This document shows, piece after piece, positions 5,624-12,721 of a stretch of 13,242 bases of DNA. Both the position numbers and the translations under genes were made by a program. The DNA lies in NCBI GenBank assembly GCA_963560245.1, contig CAUWNS010000042.1:1-13242 (forward strand), read 5' to 3'. The notes under the pieces are model-generated. The model did not search any database. It was not told the DNA's origin and was given only the letters and a program-made list of their open reading frames with translations. Every line of letters begins with the position of its first letter. Positions within the stretch are counted from its first letter, which is position 1. This DNA is from Pseudoruminococcus_B sp937901805. GTDB taxonomy: Bacteria > Bacillota > Clostridia > Oscillospirales > Ruminococcaceae.

Positions 5624-7042
5624 ATGGATAAAAAATCAGCGTTTCAAGTCCTTGATTTCGCTAATGAAGAGCTTCGGGGAAAGATGAAAAATTTGGTATG
5701 GTGCGATTTGGAACAAAAAGTTCTTTCGATTGCCGTGCCGGAAAGCTATGAATTTTCCGAGGCGGATGCCGCAAGCCGCAGCTTCCCGAAAGAACGGCTT
5801 TCCGCCATTTCAGAACTGGCTTGTGGAGAAAGGAGTTCTTTTCTTGTACCGCCTGATCAAAACGACAAAGAATTAAAAAACTATATGAATGTCTGCGATA
5901 TACTGCCTCCTAATTTCGAATGCTTTCCCTCTATGCAGATGGTGTCAAATCCCGATTTAGATTCCGATGAAAGCGAAATTGAGGTGGGCAGACTCATTCC
6001 CCTCAGCGGCGGCAGCGTGGACTTTCCTTTGGGCGAAGGGCTTTTAAATTTTCTCTATGCCGACTTTGAATCGGTGTGTGCTACTGAAAAATTGACCTTT
6101 GAAAAGGAACGGGGAACCAGCCCGATACAATTTGAATCGGAAACGGAACAAAAGGTTTTTGACTACCTCTGCCTTGCGGAAACGGTCAAACACTTTCGGC
6201 CTGTGATCCATTCGTCTTTATACACCATGCTGTTCCCGCCGTTTTTGAAAAAGCGTACAAAAAAAGAGCTTTCAGCGTATCTTGCATACCTGACAGCCCT
6301 TCAAACACGGCTGATGGAATTGATTACTTTTGTTTTTGACGAGGAATACTATCCTTCTATTTTGAAAAATCTGAGCGCCAATCAGCGATATGCGCTGTAT
6401 TGCAGAGCAAATCACTGCACTGCCCGATATGAGTATCAGTATATTTTTGATTATCCCGAATTGGAGCAGAATCCTCTCGGCAATTATTTCAGTCCGGCGC
6501 AATTTATTGATCCTAAAGACGAGGAATACGAAAACGATGAGCTGCGGGATTTTTGCGTAGAACACCGTATTCTTCAGGAAGATCTCGAGACCATTTCGGT
6601 ATTGCCCTGTGAACCGTTGACACGGTTCCAATGCGCCTCCATAGAAGATATGCTGATGTTTGAGCTATGGGAGATGCTTACAAAATCGGTTCGGTTTCGC
6701 AAATGTAAACGCTGTGGCAGATACTTCATTATGAAAGGTAACTATGATACAAACTACTGCGACCGTGTGGCAGAGGGCGAAACACGAAACTGTCAGGAAC
6801 TTGCGGCGCAGGAAAACTACAAAAAGAAAATGGCGGACAACGCCGCCATTCCCCTATATCAAAAGTATTATAAACGCTATGCTGCACGGGTGCGTGTCCG
6901 CCAAATCAAAGAGCCTGATTTCAAAAAGTGGAAGTATCAGGCGATGACCAAGCGGGACGAATGTACCGACGGAAAAATCACATTATCCGAGTTTGAAGAA
7001 TGGCTGGAAGCCAGCTTTCCAAATAGGAAAAAGAGAGATTAA
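5624..7042 (+). CDS. DUF6076-type zinc-ribbon protein, unknown function
   Basis: The 472-residue protein matches what I know as DUF6076, a family common on clostridial mobile elements. I start it at the ATG at 5624 because GAGGTGAG lies just upstream; the frame is open from 5546 but without a ribosome site. The C-terminal third carries a treble-clef/zinc-ribbon pattern, FRKCKRCGRYFIMKG then YCDR and NCQE (C361, C364, C379, C390). A basic helical tail follows, and the protein ends in RKKRD. The N-terminal 350 residues are acidic and show no motif I recognise. No signal peptide or membrane segment is seen. It has its own strong promoter and terminator and stands alone, transcribed divergently from the mobilisation operon, which suits a regulator or cargo. 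Family call moderately sure, function unknown. Confidence 0.75.
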   Translation: MDKKSAFQVLDFANEELRGKMKNLVWCDLEQKVLSIAVPESYEFSEADAASRSFPKERLSAISELACGERSSFLVPPDQNDKELKNYMNVCDILPPNFECFPSMQMVSNPDLDSDESEIEVGRLIPLSGGSVDFPLGEGLLNFLYADFESVCATEKLTFEKERGTSPIQFESETEQKVFDYLCLAETVKHFRPVIHSSLYTMLFPPFLKKRTKKELSAYLAYLTALQTRLMELITFVFDEEYYPSILKNLSANQRYALYCRANHCTARYEYQYIFDYPELEQNPLGNYFSPAQFIDPKDEEYENDELRDFCVEHRILQEDLETISVLPCEPLTRFQCASIEDMLMFELWEMLTKSVRFRKCKRCGRYFIMKGNYDTNYCDRVAEGETRNCQELAAQENYKKKMADNAAIPLYQKYYKRYAARVRVRQIKEPDFKKWKYQAMTKRDECTDGKITLSEFEEWLEASFPNRKKRD

Positions 7043-7048
7043 GTATAT

Positions 7049-7094
7049 AGCACAGCTTTCGGATCAAAAATCCGCCTGCTGTGCTTTGTTTTTT
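7049..7094 (+). terminator. Intrinsic terminator after the DUF6076 gene
   Basis: AGCACAGC (7049-7056) pairs perfectly with GCTGTGCT (7078-7085). An inner CGGAT/ATCCG stem sits within it, and TTGTTTTTT follows (7086-7094). It lies 7 nt after the stop codon and separates this gene from the toxin/defence operon. Confidence 0.9.
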
Positions 7095-7126
7095 ATGATG
7101 AACTCCCGATATTTCGTCAAAATCTA

Positions 7127-7155
7127 TTGACGGAGAATATAACATTAGATATAAT
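7127..7155 (+). promoter_or_regulatory. Promoter of the toxin/defence operon
   Basis: TTGACG (7127-7132) and a perfect TATAAT (7150-7155) are 17 bp apart, with 37 bp to the first ATG. I see no terminator from here to the end of the window, so it may drive all genes from 7193 on, with internal promoters not excluded. Confidence 0.8.
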
Positions 7156-7176
7156 ATAAAATAGAAATAATGTTAT
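7139..7176. promoter_or_regulatory. Operator overlapping the operon -10 box
   Basis: ATAACATTA (7139-7147) and TAATGTTAT (7168-7176) are perfect 9-bp inverted repeats separated by 20 bp. They straddle the -10 box and start site. A dimer bound here would block the promoter. The first gene of the operon carries an XRE helix-turn-helix, so autorepression is the natural reading. Binding itself is inferred. Confidence 0.65.
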
Positions 7177-7192
7177 AATTACGAGGTGGCAT

Positions 7193-8068
7193 ATGCAGAC
7201 GCTTATTAAACAGATAAGAACCTATTTGAATATGAGTCAGACCGAGTTTGCAGAGCAACTGAATGTTACCTTTGCAACCGTAAACCGCTGGGAAAACGGT
7301 CGTGCTGTGCCGAACAAATTGGCGCAGTCTAAAATGTATGACTTATGTAGGGAAAAGTCTGTTCCCGTTTATGATATGACTTTGAAAAAAATTTCTGAGA
7401 CAGCAGAAACGATTAAGCCGGAACCAAACCGTGTGCTTCTCTATCACGGCTCTAAAGCCGGTATTGAAGGCAAAATCGAGCTGAAAAGCAGAAAACAGTG
7501 CGACTTCGGAAAAGGCTTTTATATGGGGACCGATCCCGGTCAGGCGCTCACCCTGATTTGCGATTATGAGAAATCTAAGTTCTATGTCGTTTCTGTGGCT
7601 ACAGATACGCTCGCTCAAATCGAAGTCCCTGCCGATATTGACTGGGCAATGCTTGTGGCATACCACCGGGGAAGAATGGAAAAAATAAACGGTACTGATT
7701 TTTATAACAAATACCGTGATATGACCGCCGGTAAGGACTTAATTATCGGTAATATTGCGAACGATCGTATGTTTTTTGTGATCGATAATTTCTTTGTTGG
7801 TAACGTAACCGATACGGCGCTTATTCACAGCCTTTCTGCGCTTCAGCTCGGCAAGCAGTATGTGGCGGTTTCTCAAAAGGGCTGCGATGCGGTTCGTATT
7901 GAAGCCGAAATCAGTCTTTCTTACCTTGAAAGACTGTTTATAAAGAATACCGCCGAAGAAAACCGAACAAAGGGAATCTCTCTTGCCAATGATATTTGCA
8001 GAAATTATCGCCGTGAGGGTTTGTTCTTCGATGAGATACTCGACAAGGCGAAGAACGGAGGGCAATAA
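7193..8068 (+). CDS. XRE HTH fused to DUF3990 ADP-ribosyltransferase-like toxin
   Basis: The 291-residue protein joins two domains. Residues about 4-55 are an XRE/Cro HTH (IRTYLNMSQTEFAEQLNV, then ATVNRWENGRAVPN). Residues about 78-235 look like DUF3990, a family with a PARP/diphtheria-toxin-like ADP-ribosyltransferase fold. LLYHGS supplies H85, DFGKGFYMGT supplies Y110, and DLIIGNIANDRMF (182-194) matches a conserved family block. The third catalytic residue is not certain; Q222 or Q228 in QYVAVSQKG is the likely position. Such enzymes would modify a target using NAD+. GAGGTGG lies 7 nt before the ATG. The stop overlaps the next start by one base (TAATG), so the two are tightly coupled. The fusion suggests the toxin represses its own operon. 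Toxicity and target are inferred. Confidence 0.8.
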   Translation: MQTLIKQIRTYLNMSQTEFAEQLNVTFATVNRWENGRAVPNKLAQSKMYDLCREKSVPVYDMTLKKISETAETIKPEPNRVLLYHGSKAGIEGKIELKSRKQCDFGKGFYMGTDPGQALTLICDYEKSKFYVVSVATDTLAQIEVPADIDWAMLVAYHRGRMEKINGTDFYNKYRDMTAGKDLIIGNIANDRMFFVIDNFFVGNVTDTALIHSLSALQLGKQYVAVSQKGCDAVRIEAEISLSYLERLFIKNTAEENRTKGISLANDICRNYRREGLFFDEILDKAKNGGQ

Positions 8069-8481
8069 TGGACGAATTACAGCTAAAGTTATGTGATATT
8101 CAGGGCAGGTTGTTTGAATTATCTGCCGAAAAAAAATATAGCAGCGCCGCTTTTGCAAAGGCGTTTATGACCTCCGACACCGCAAAAGCTCTTGACTCCG
8201 AGTATAACCGGATGCAGTGGGCAGGCGAAGAATATCTCCTTGAAGAGATTGTATCTGCCGCAGGCGATTCATTGATTACGGACGGTGAAATATACGATAC
8301 CGATATTTTGTACTGGATCGGTTACATCTACCGCTATTGGCATTATTACAGCGGCGAGGACAGCGCAAAAATATATAAACAAGCTCCCGTAGAAACAATG
8401 AAACGCAATTATATGATATTTCACACGATGGATCCTGTGCTCGCTATCGAGGATTTAAAGGAGATTCATAATCAACAATGA
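8068..8481 (+). CDS. Small unknown protein, candidate antitoxin/partner
   Basis: The 137-residue acidic, helical protein has no fold I can name. Visible features are KKYSSAAFAKAFMTSDTAKALDSEYNRMQW near residues 22-51 and an aromatic stretch (ILYWIGYIYRYWHYYSGED) at about 89-107. There is no signal peptide; the aromatic stretch is too polar for a clear membrane helix. Its start overlaps the ART stop by one base, with GGAGGG upstream, and the Fic gene follows 13 nt after its stop. The overlap with an ART-like toxin makes it the best candidate for that protein's antitoxin or targeting partner. This is inference from position alone. Confidence 0.6.
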   Translation: MDELQLKLCDIQGRLFELSAEKKYSSAAFAKAFMTSDTAKALDSEYNRMQWAGEEYLLEEIVSAAGDSLITDGEIYDTDILYWIGYIYRYWHYYSGEDSAKIYKQAPVETMKRNYMIFHTMDPVLAIEDLKEIHNQQ

Positions 8482-8494
8482 CGGAGGTGCAATA

Positions 8495-9100
8495 ATGGCA
8501 CTTGAAAATAAATTAGGTCTGACAAGTTCTGCTGACCTTGCCCGAGAAGAAGAGCGCATCAGCAAGAAAAAAGCTCTTGAACTTTTTGAAAACGGCATTC
8601 TTGATAAATTAGAAGCTGGGAAGTTTTCTGCGCTCAAAGCAATTCACAAATATCTATTTGACGAAATTTACGACTTTGCCGGAAAAATCAGAACGGTAAA
8701 TATTGCAAAAGGCAATTTTCGTTTTGCGCCGGTGATGTATTTAGAAGCAGCGCTTGAAAATATCGATAAAATGCCGCAGTCCACTTTCGATGAGATCGTC
8801 GAGAAGTATGTGGAAATGAATATCGCCCACCCTTTCCGTGAGGGGAACGGGCGCAGCACCCGTATTTGGTTGGATTTAATTTTCAAAACTGAACTTCACA
8901 AGGTCGTTGATTGGAGCAAGGTCGATAAAGAAGATTATCTTTTAGCTATGGAGCGCAGTCCGATAAAGGATATCGAAATTAAACATCTGCTCAAAAATGC
9001 CTTGACCGATGACATCCATAGCCGTGAAGTCTATATGAAAGGCATCGACCATAGCTACTACTATGAGGGATATACAACCTTTAAGACGGAAGAATTATGA
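8495..9100 (+). CDS. Fic family AMP-transferase, class III (self-inhibited)
   Basis: The 201-residue protein has the complete Fic active-site motif HPFREGNGRSTR (residues 112-123), with H112, the E116 metal ligand and the R120/R123 phosphate contacts. FxFxP-type flap residues (FRFAPVMY, about 76-82) lie upstream. Near the C-terminus SYYYEG (187-192) matches the (S/T)xxxE(G/N) inhibitory motif. A C-terminal inhibitory helix in a protein of this length is class III, as in Neisseria meningitidis and Enterococcus faecalis Fic. Members transfer AMP from ATP to target proteins such as gyrase, or to themselves. GGAGGTG lies 6 nt before the start. The gene seems intact; its last codons also form the left end of a 77-bp repeat. 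The class III call is firm, the target unknown. Confidence 0.9.
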   Translation: MALENKLGLTSSADLAREEERISKKKALELFENGILDKLEAGKFSALKAIHKYLFDEIYDFAGKIRTVNIAKGNFRFAPVMYLEAALENIDKMPQSTFDEIVEKYVEMNIAHPFREGNGRSTRIWLDLIFKTELHKVVDWSKVDKEDYLLAMERSPIKDIEIKHLLKNALTDDIHSREVYMKGIDHSYYYEGYTTFKTEEL

Positions 9101-9148
9101 TAACGAAACGAGGTGCAAATATGCTAAATAAGATTTGGCAATTTGAAC
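9071..9148 (+). repeat. Left copy of the direct repeat flanking the TIR gene
   Basis: This 78-nt copy covers the last codons and stop of the first Fic gene, the intergenic ribosome site AACGAGGTGCAAAT, and a decayed copy of the second Fic gene's first nine codons. Over the 61 nt from 9088 it matches 10065-10125 at 56 positions. The preceding 17 nt match less well, with one 1-nt gap. Confidence 0.85.
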
Positions 9149-9159
9149 CAAAAGAATAG
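9121..9159 (+). pseudogene. Orphan 5' end of the second Fic gene
   Basis: After a good ribosome site, a 12-codon frame reads MLNKIWQFEPKE and stops. The intact second Fic begins MPDKNWQFELEE, so this is a severed duplicate of its start left by the TIR insertion. It may now act as an upstream mini-frame ahead of the TIR start, 13 nt downstream. Confidence 0.75.
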
Positions 9160-9172
9160 GAGAATAGTAATA

Positions 9173-10039
9173 ATGTCAGTTGCTCAAGCCCAACGAAACG
9201 TTAATGCATTAGATACGGATATCGCAAATCTTGAAAAGAAAAAAGCGGCTAAAGATAAAGAATGTGCTGATTTGCAGAAGAAAATTGTAGCAGCACAGAA
9301 AAGCGCTTCTAAAACTTCCTCACAAACTACGCTAAAAAATAAACTGCGACAAATAGCCAGTTGGGAAGCTGATTTGGCTAAGAAGTCAAAAGATAGTGCT
9401 GACATCGGCAAGAAGATCGCCGACAAAAAGAAAAAACGTGCAGACAGCTCCTTGAAACTTCAGAAGGAAGAACGAGGCCAGCAAAAAAAGGACGAGAAGA
9501 AAAACAAAGCTGTATTAAGTTCCTATCAAGCAAGAATTGAAGATCTGCAAGGGCAGCTAAGAGCTACGGTTGTTCCACTATCAACTCCTACTTGCGGTGA
9601 AGTGCCGGAAGAATACGATGTTTTCGTTTCCCATGCTTTCGAGGACAAAGAAGATTTTGTTGATGACTTAGTTGCAGAAATGCGAAAGCTTGATCTCAAA
9701 GTGTGGTATGACAGCGATAAGCTCAAATGGGGAGATTCTATGCGAGAAAAAATTGACCGAGGATTGAACAAATCAAAGTATGGTATTGTTGTACTCTCCC
9801 CGAATTACATTGCCGAGCAAAAATATTGGACAAAAGCAGAGTTAAATGGTCTATTTCAGGTTGAGACAATAAACGGAAAAACTATTCTTCCGATATGGCA
9901 TAACTTAACGAAAAAACAGGTTGTTGAATATAGCCCAATTATCGCAGATAGAAAGGCTATGACTACCGCCAGTATGACCGCTGAAGAAATTGCAAACGAA
10001 CTGAAAGATCTATTTTCAATGACAGAGGACACGAAATAA
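9173..10039 (+). CDS. Coiled-coil TIR domain protein (likely NADase)
   Basis: The 288-residue protein has a Lys/Glu/Ala/Gln-rich coiled coil over about residues 1-130 and a TIR domain from Y148 (EEYDVFVSHAFEDKEDFVDDL) to the end. The BB-loop region is about 180-190 (DSDKLKWGDSM). W219-x3-E223 (YWTKAEL) is the conserved W(x)3E motif, with E223 the expected catalytic glutamate. The layout resembles bacterial coiled-coil TIR NADases such as AbTir, which cleave NAD+ and can make cyclic ADP-ribose isomers; the coiled coil would allow assembly. I chose the ATG at 9173 because GGAG lies 10 nt upstream; a TTG at 9143 has no such site. It sits between direct repeats made of its neighbours' ends, so it entered the operon late. 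An anti-phage or toxin role is inferred; no effector partner is seen. Confidence 0.9.
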   Translation: MSVAQAQRNVNALDTDIANLEKKKAAKDKECADLQKKIVAAQKSASKTSSQTTLKNKLRQIASWEADLAKKSKDSADIGKKIADKKKKRADSSLKLQKEERGQQKKDEKKNKAVLSSYQARIEDLQGQLRATVVPLSTPTCGEVPEEYDVFVSHAFEDKEDFVDDLVAEMRKLDLKVWYDSDKLKWGDSMREKIDRGLNKSKYGIVVLSPNYIAEQKYWTKAELNGLFQVETINGKTILPIWHNLTKKQVVEYSPIIADRKAMTTASMTAEEIANELKDLFSMTEDTK

Positions 10040-10048
10040 CTATAGCCC

Positions 10049-10125
10049 TATACAACGCTAAAAAGGAAGAATTATAATAACGAAACGAGGTGCAAATATG
10101 CCCGATAAGAATTGGCAATTTGAAC
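10049..10125 (+). repeat. Right copy of the direct repeat flanking the TIR gene
   Basis: It holds a remnant of the first Fic gene's last codons (10049-10076, now non-coding), the ribosome site AACGAGGTGCAAAT, and the true start of the second Fic gene. The repeat starts are 978 bp apart. Collapsing the two copies would rejoin Fic1 and Fic2 with a 20-nt gap. Confidence 0.85.
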
Positions 10126-11192
10126 TTGAAGAATATATAAGGCAGGGCGAACCTGAGCAAGCCGAGAAAAGCGAAGCGTGGCAAACTGCTATCGGTTTGC
10201 AGGCGGTTGATGGACTCAATACGTCTGAATATTTATTGGATACTGCAAAAGACCACATTGAGGGCAGAATCACCATTGATGAGGCTCAGAAGCGTATTTA
10301 CAGCTATTACGAGCAGAGAACCACCTGTACCGAGGCTGAGGACAACACCAAAGAGGCAGATATTGTATCTGCAAGAATAACCAAGCTTTTGGGTGAAAAA
10401 GCGTTTCAGTTTTCTCCTGCCGAGTGGATTACCATTCACCGCAGATTGTTTGAGGGTGTATTTGCCCACGCCGGAAAAATCCGTCAGTATAATATTTCGA
10501 AAAAGGAATGGATACTGAACGGCGAAACGGTTATCTACGCTGATTTTAACAGCATCAAGGATACCTTGGATTATGATTTTGCAACCGGAAAGCAGTTCTC
10601 TTATGAGGGGCTGTCGGTTGAAGCCTCGGTGAAACACCTTGCAAAGTTCGCATCGGATATTTGGCAGATTCATCCCTTCGGCGAGGGCAACACAAGGGCT
10701 ACCGCCGTGTTTATGATTAAATATATGAAAACCTTTGGATTCCGTGTCAATAACGATGCGCTCCGTGAAAACTCTTGGTATTTCCGCAACGCATTGGTTC
10801 GTGCAAATTATAACGATTTGCAAAAAGGGATTCATTCCACCACAAAATTTTTGGAATTGTTTTTCGCAAATCTTCTGCTCGGTACAAACCACGAATTAAA
10901 GAACCGTTATATGCACGTCGATTTTGTGAATGAAAACACTTCCAAAAGTATCAATTCTAAAGTTTCAAAGTATCAATTTGATACTTTAGACTGCTCTTTA
11001 GAAGAACTTGCGGTTTTAGAATTGGTCGCAAAGAATCCGACGATGAAACAGCAAGAACTTGTTGAGGCAACCGGAAAATCTATTGCTACGATCAAACGAA
11101 TTATGAAATCGCTACAGGATAAAAGCTATATCCGCCGTGAAAACGGCAAACGCTACGGCAAATGGGAAATTTTATTAAAAATATCGATATAG
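10098..11192 (+). CDS. Fic-fold protein with degenerate motif and winged helix
   Basis: The 364-residue protein has three parts. Residues about 26-75 are an N-terminal helical region (AWQTAIGLQAVDGLNTSEYL, IEGRITIDEAQKRI) resembling the VbhA-like or class II N-terminus of long Fic proteins. About 90-265 are the Fic domain. About 300-360 are a winged helix (QQELVEATGKSIATIKRIM). The active-site motif reads HPFGEGNTRATA (192-203): H192 and E196 remain, but GNGR is GNTR and the last arginine is alanine. No clear (S/T)xxxE(G/N) motif is found in the N-terminal helices. The missing arginine normally contacts the nucleotide phosphates, so the reaction may differ from AMP transfer. GAGGTG lies 7 nt before the start. 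The stop is 23 nt before hsdM; Fic-fold genes beside type I modification genes are common. DNA-binding regulation is plausible. Confidence 0.85.
   Translation: MPDKNWQFELEEYIRQGEPEQAEKSEAWQTAIGLQAVDGLNTSEYLLDTAKDHIEGRITIDEAQKRIYSYYEQRTTCTEAEDNTKEADIVSARITKLLGEKAFQFSPAEWITIHRRLFEGVFAHAGKIRQYNISKKEWILNGETVIYADFNSIKDTLDYDFATGKQFSYEGLSVEASVKHLAKFASDIWQIHPFGEGNTRATAVFMIKYMKTFGFRVNNDALRENSWYFRNALVRANYNDLQKGIHSTTKFLELFFANLLLGTNHELKNRYMHVDFVNENTSKSINSKVSKYQFDTLDCSLEELAVLELVAKNPTMKQQELVEATGKSIATIKRIMKSLQDKSYIRRENGKRYGKWEILLKISI
10945..10987. repeat. AAAGTATCAA repeat cluster in the second Fic gene
   Basis: The 10-mer AAAGTATCAA occurs at 10945-10954 and 10967-10976 (22 bp apart, two helical turns), and inverted at 10978-10987. 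The last two form a perfect dyad with a 1-bp centre. It lies in the linker between the Fic domain and the winged helix. It may be an operator or a protein-level coincidence (the codons give NSKVSKYQFDTL). Confidence 0.5.
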
Positions 11193-11215
11193 CAAACGGA
11201 GAAAGGATTTATTAT

Positions 11216-12721
11216 ATGGCTAACGGAAACAACGCCAATATCGGCTTTGAAAAACAGATTTGGGACGCAGCATGTGTCCTTTGGGGTCATATCCCGGCAG
11301 CAGAATACAGAAAAGTTATCGTAGGTCTTATTTTCCTGCGCTATATTTCAAGCGCTTTTGAAAAGCGTTATCAGCAGCTTGTTGATGAGGGCGACGGATT
11401 TGAGGATGACAGAGATGCTTATGTAGAAGATAATATCTTCTTTGTGCCGGAAGACGCCCGTTGGGGAAAAATTGCTTCTGCGGCACATACACCCGAAATC
11501 GGCTCTGTCATCGATAACGCAATGAGAGCAATAGAAAAAGAAAATACAACGCTTAAAAACGTTTTGCCGAAAAACTATGCAAGTCCTGATTTAGACAAGC
11601 GAGTTTTGGGTGATGTTGTCGACCTGTTTACCAATATGGATATGGGCGACACAGAGGAAAGCAAAGACCTCCTCGGCAGAACTTATGAGTATTGTATTCA
11701 GCAGTTTGCCGCTTATGAAGGGGTTAAGGGCGGCGAGTTCTACACCCCGGCAAGTATTGTTAAAACAATCGTTGCTATCTTAAAGCCGTTCAAAAACTGC
11801 CGTGTATATGACCCTTGCTGTGGTTCGGGTGGTATGTTCGTTCAGAGCGCAAAGTTCATTCAGGCACACAGCGGCAAGCGTGGAGAAATCGCCGTTTACG
11901 GTCAGGAGTCCAATGCCGATACTTGGAAAATGGCTAAAATGAATATGGCTATTCGAGGCATTGATGCAGACTTCGGCCCGTATCAGGCAGATACATTTTT
12001 CAACGACTTACATAAAACGCTGAAAGCAGATTTTATTATGGCAAATCCGCCTTTCAACCTTTCTAACTGGGGACAGGAAAAGCTCAAAGACGATGTTCGT
12101 TGGAAATACGGAACACCTCCTGCCGGCAATGCCAACTATGCGTGGATTCAGCATATGATACACCACCTTGCACCGAACGGAAAAATCGGTCTTGTGCTTG
12201 CAAACGGCGCTTTGTCCTCTCAGTCCAGCGGCGAGGGAGAAATCAGAAAGAACATTATTCAGGCTGATCTTGTGGAAGGTATTGTCGCCTTGCCGACGCA
12301 GCTCTTTTACAGCGTTACCATTCCTGTTACGCTTTGGTTTATTTCAAAGAACAAAAAGCAGAAAGGCAAAACCCTGTTTATCGATGCCCGCAAAATGGGT
12401 TATATGGTTGACCGTAAGCACAGAGATTTTACCGACGATGATATCCAAAAGCTTGCAGATACATTTACGGCATTCCAAGAAGATACGCTTCAAGATGTAA
12501 AAGGCTTCTGTGCCGTTGCCGACCTTCAGGAAATTGAAAAGCAGGACTTTATTCTGACACCTGGCAGATATGTCGGTATTGAAGAAGTCGAGGACGACGG
12601 AGAACCGTTTGAAGAAAAGATGACCCGCCTTACTTCTGAGCTTTCGAAGATGTTTTCTAAGTCTCACGAACTGGAGGAGGAAATCCGCAAGAAACTGGGG
12701 GCGATAGGGTATGAAGTGTAA
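11216..12721 (+). CDS. hsdM: Type I restriction-modification DNA methyltransferase (M subunit)
   Basis: The 501-residue protein methylates adenine (N6) within the site chosen by HsdS. The N-terminal helical domain is visible (IGFEKQIWDAACVLWGHIP, YRKVIVGLIFLRYISSAFE). AdoMet motif I is DPCCGSGGMF (199-208), and catalytic motif IV is NPPF (277-280). GGEFYTP (172-178) is the conserved HsdM block before motif I. The length is normal for the family. The start at 11216 has AAAGGA 8 nt upstream; an upstream in-frame ATG at 11162 lies inside the second Fic gene and has no clear site. The stop overlaps hsdS by 11 nt, so the two are coupled. No hsdR is in the window; it may follow or be absent. Confidence 0.95.
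   Translation: MANGNNANIGFEKQIWDAACVLWGHIPAAEYRKVIVGLIFLRYISSAFEKRYQQLVDEGDGFEDDRDAYVEDNIFFVPEDARWGKIASAAHTPEIGSVIDNAMRAIEKENTTLKNVLPKNYASPDLDKRVLGDVVDLFTNMDMGDTEESKDLLGRTYEYCIQQFAAYEGVKGGEFYTPASIVKTIVAILKPFKNCRVYDPCCGSGGMFVQSAKFIQAHSGKRGEIAVYGQESNADTWKMAKMNMAIRGIDADFGPYQADTFFNDLHKTLKADFIMANPPFNLSNWGQEKLKDDVRWKYGTPPAGNANYAWIQHMIHHLAPNGKIGLVLANGALSSQSSGEGEIRKNIIQADLVEGIVALPTQLFYSVTIPVTLWFISKNKKQKGKTLFIDARKMGYMVDRKHRDFTDDDIQKLADTFTAFQEDTLQDVKGFCAVADLQEIEKQDFILTPGRYVGIEEVEDDGEPFEEKMTRLTSELSKMFSKSHELEEEIRKKLGAIGYEV

Noticed and set aside
9143..9172. TTG start giving the TIR protein ten extra residues
   Set aside because: The GGAG site fits the ATG at 9173; the TTG lies in the duplicated Fic2 remnant and has no site.
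10233..10892. Minus-strand frame of 219 codons
   Set aside because: It lies fully antisense to the well-supported second Fic gene and has no start signal, so it is a shadow of its codon pattern.
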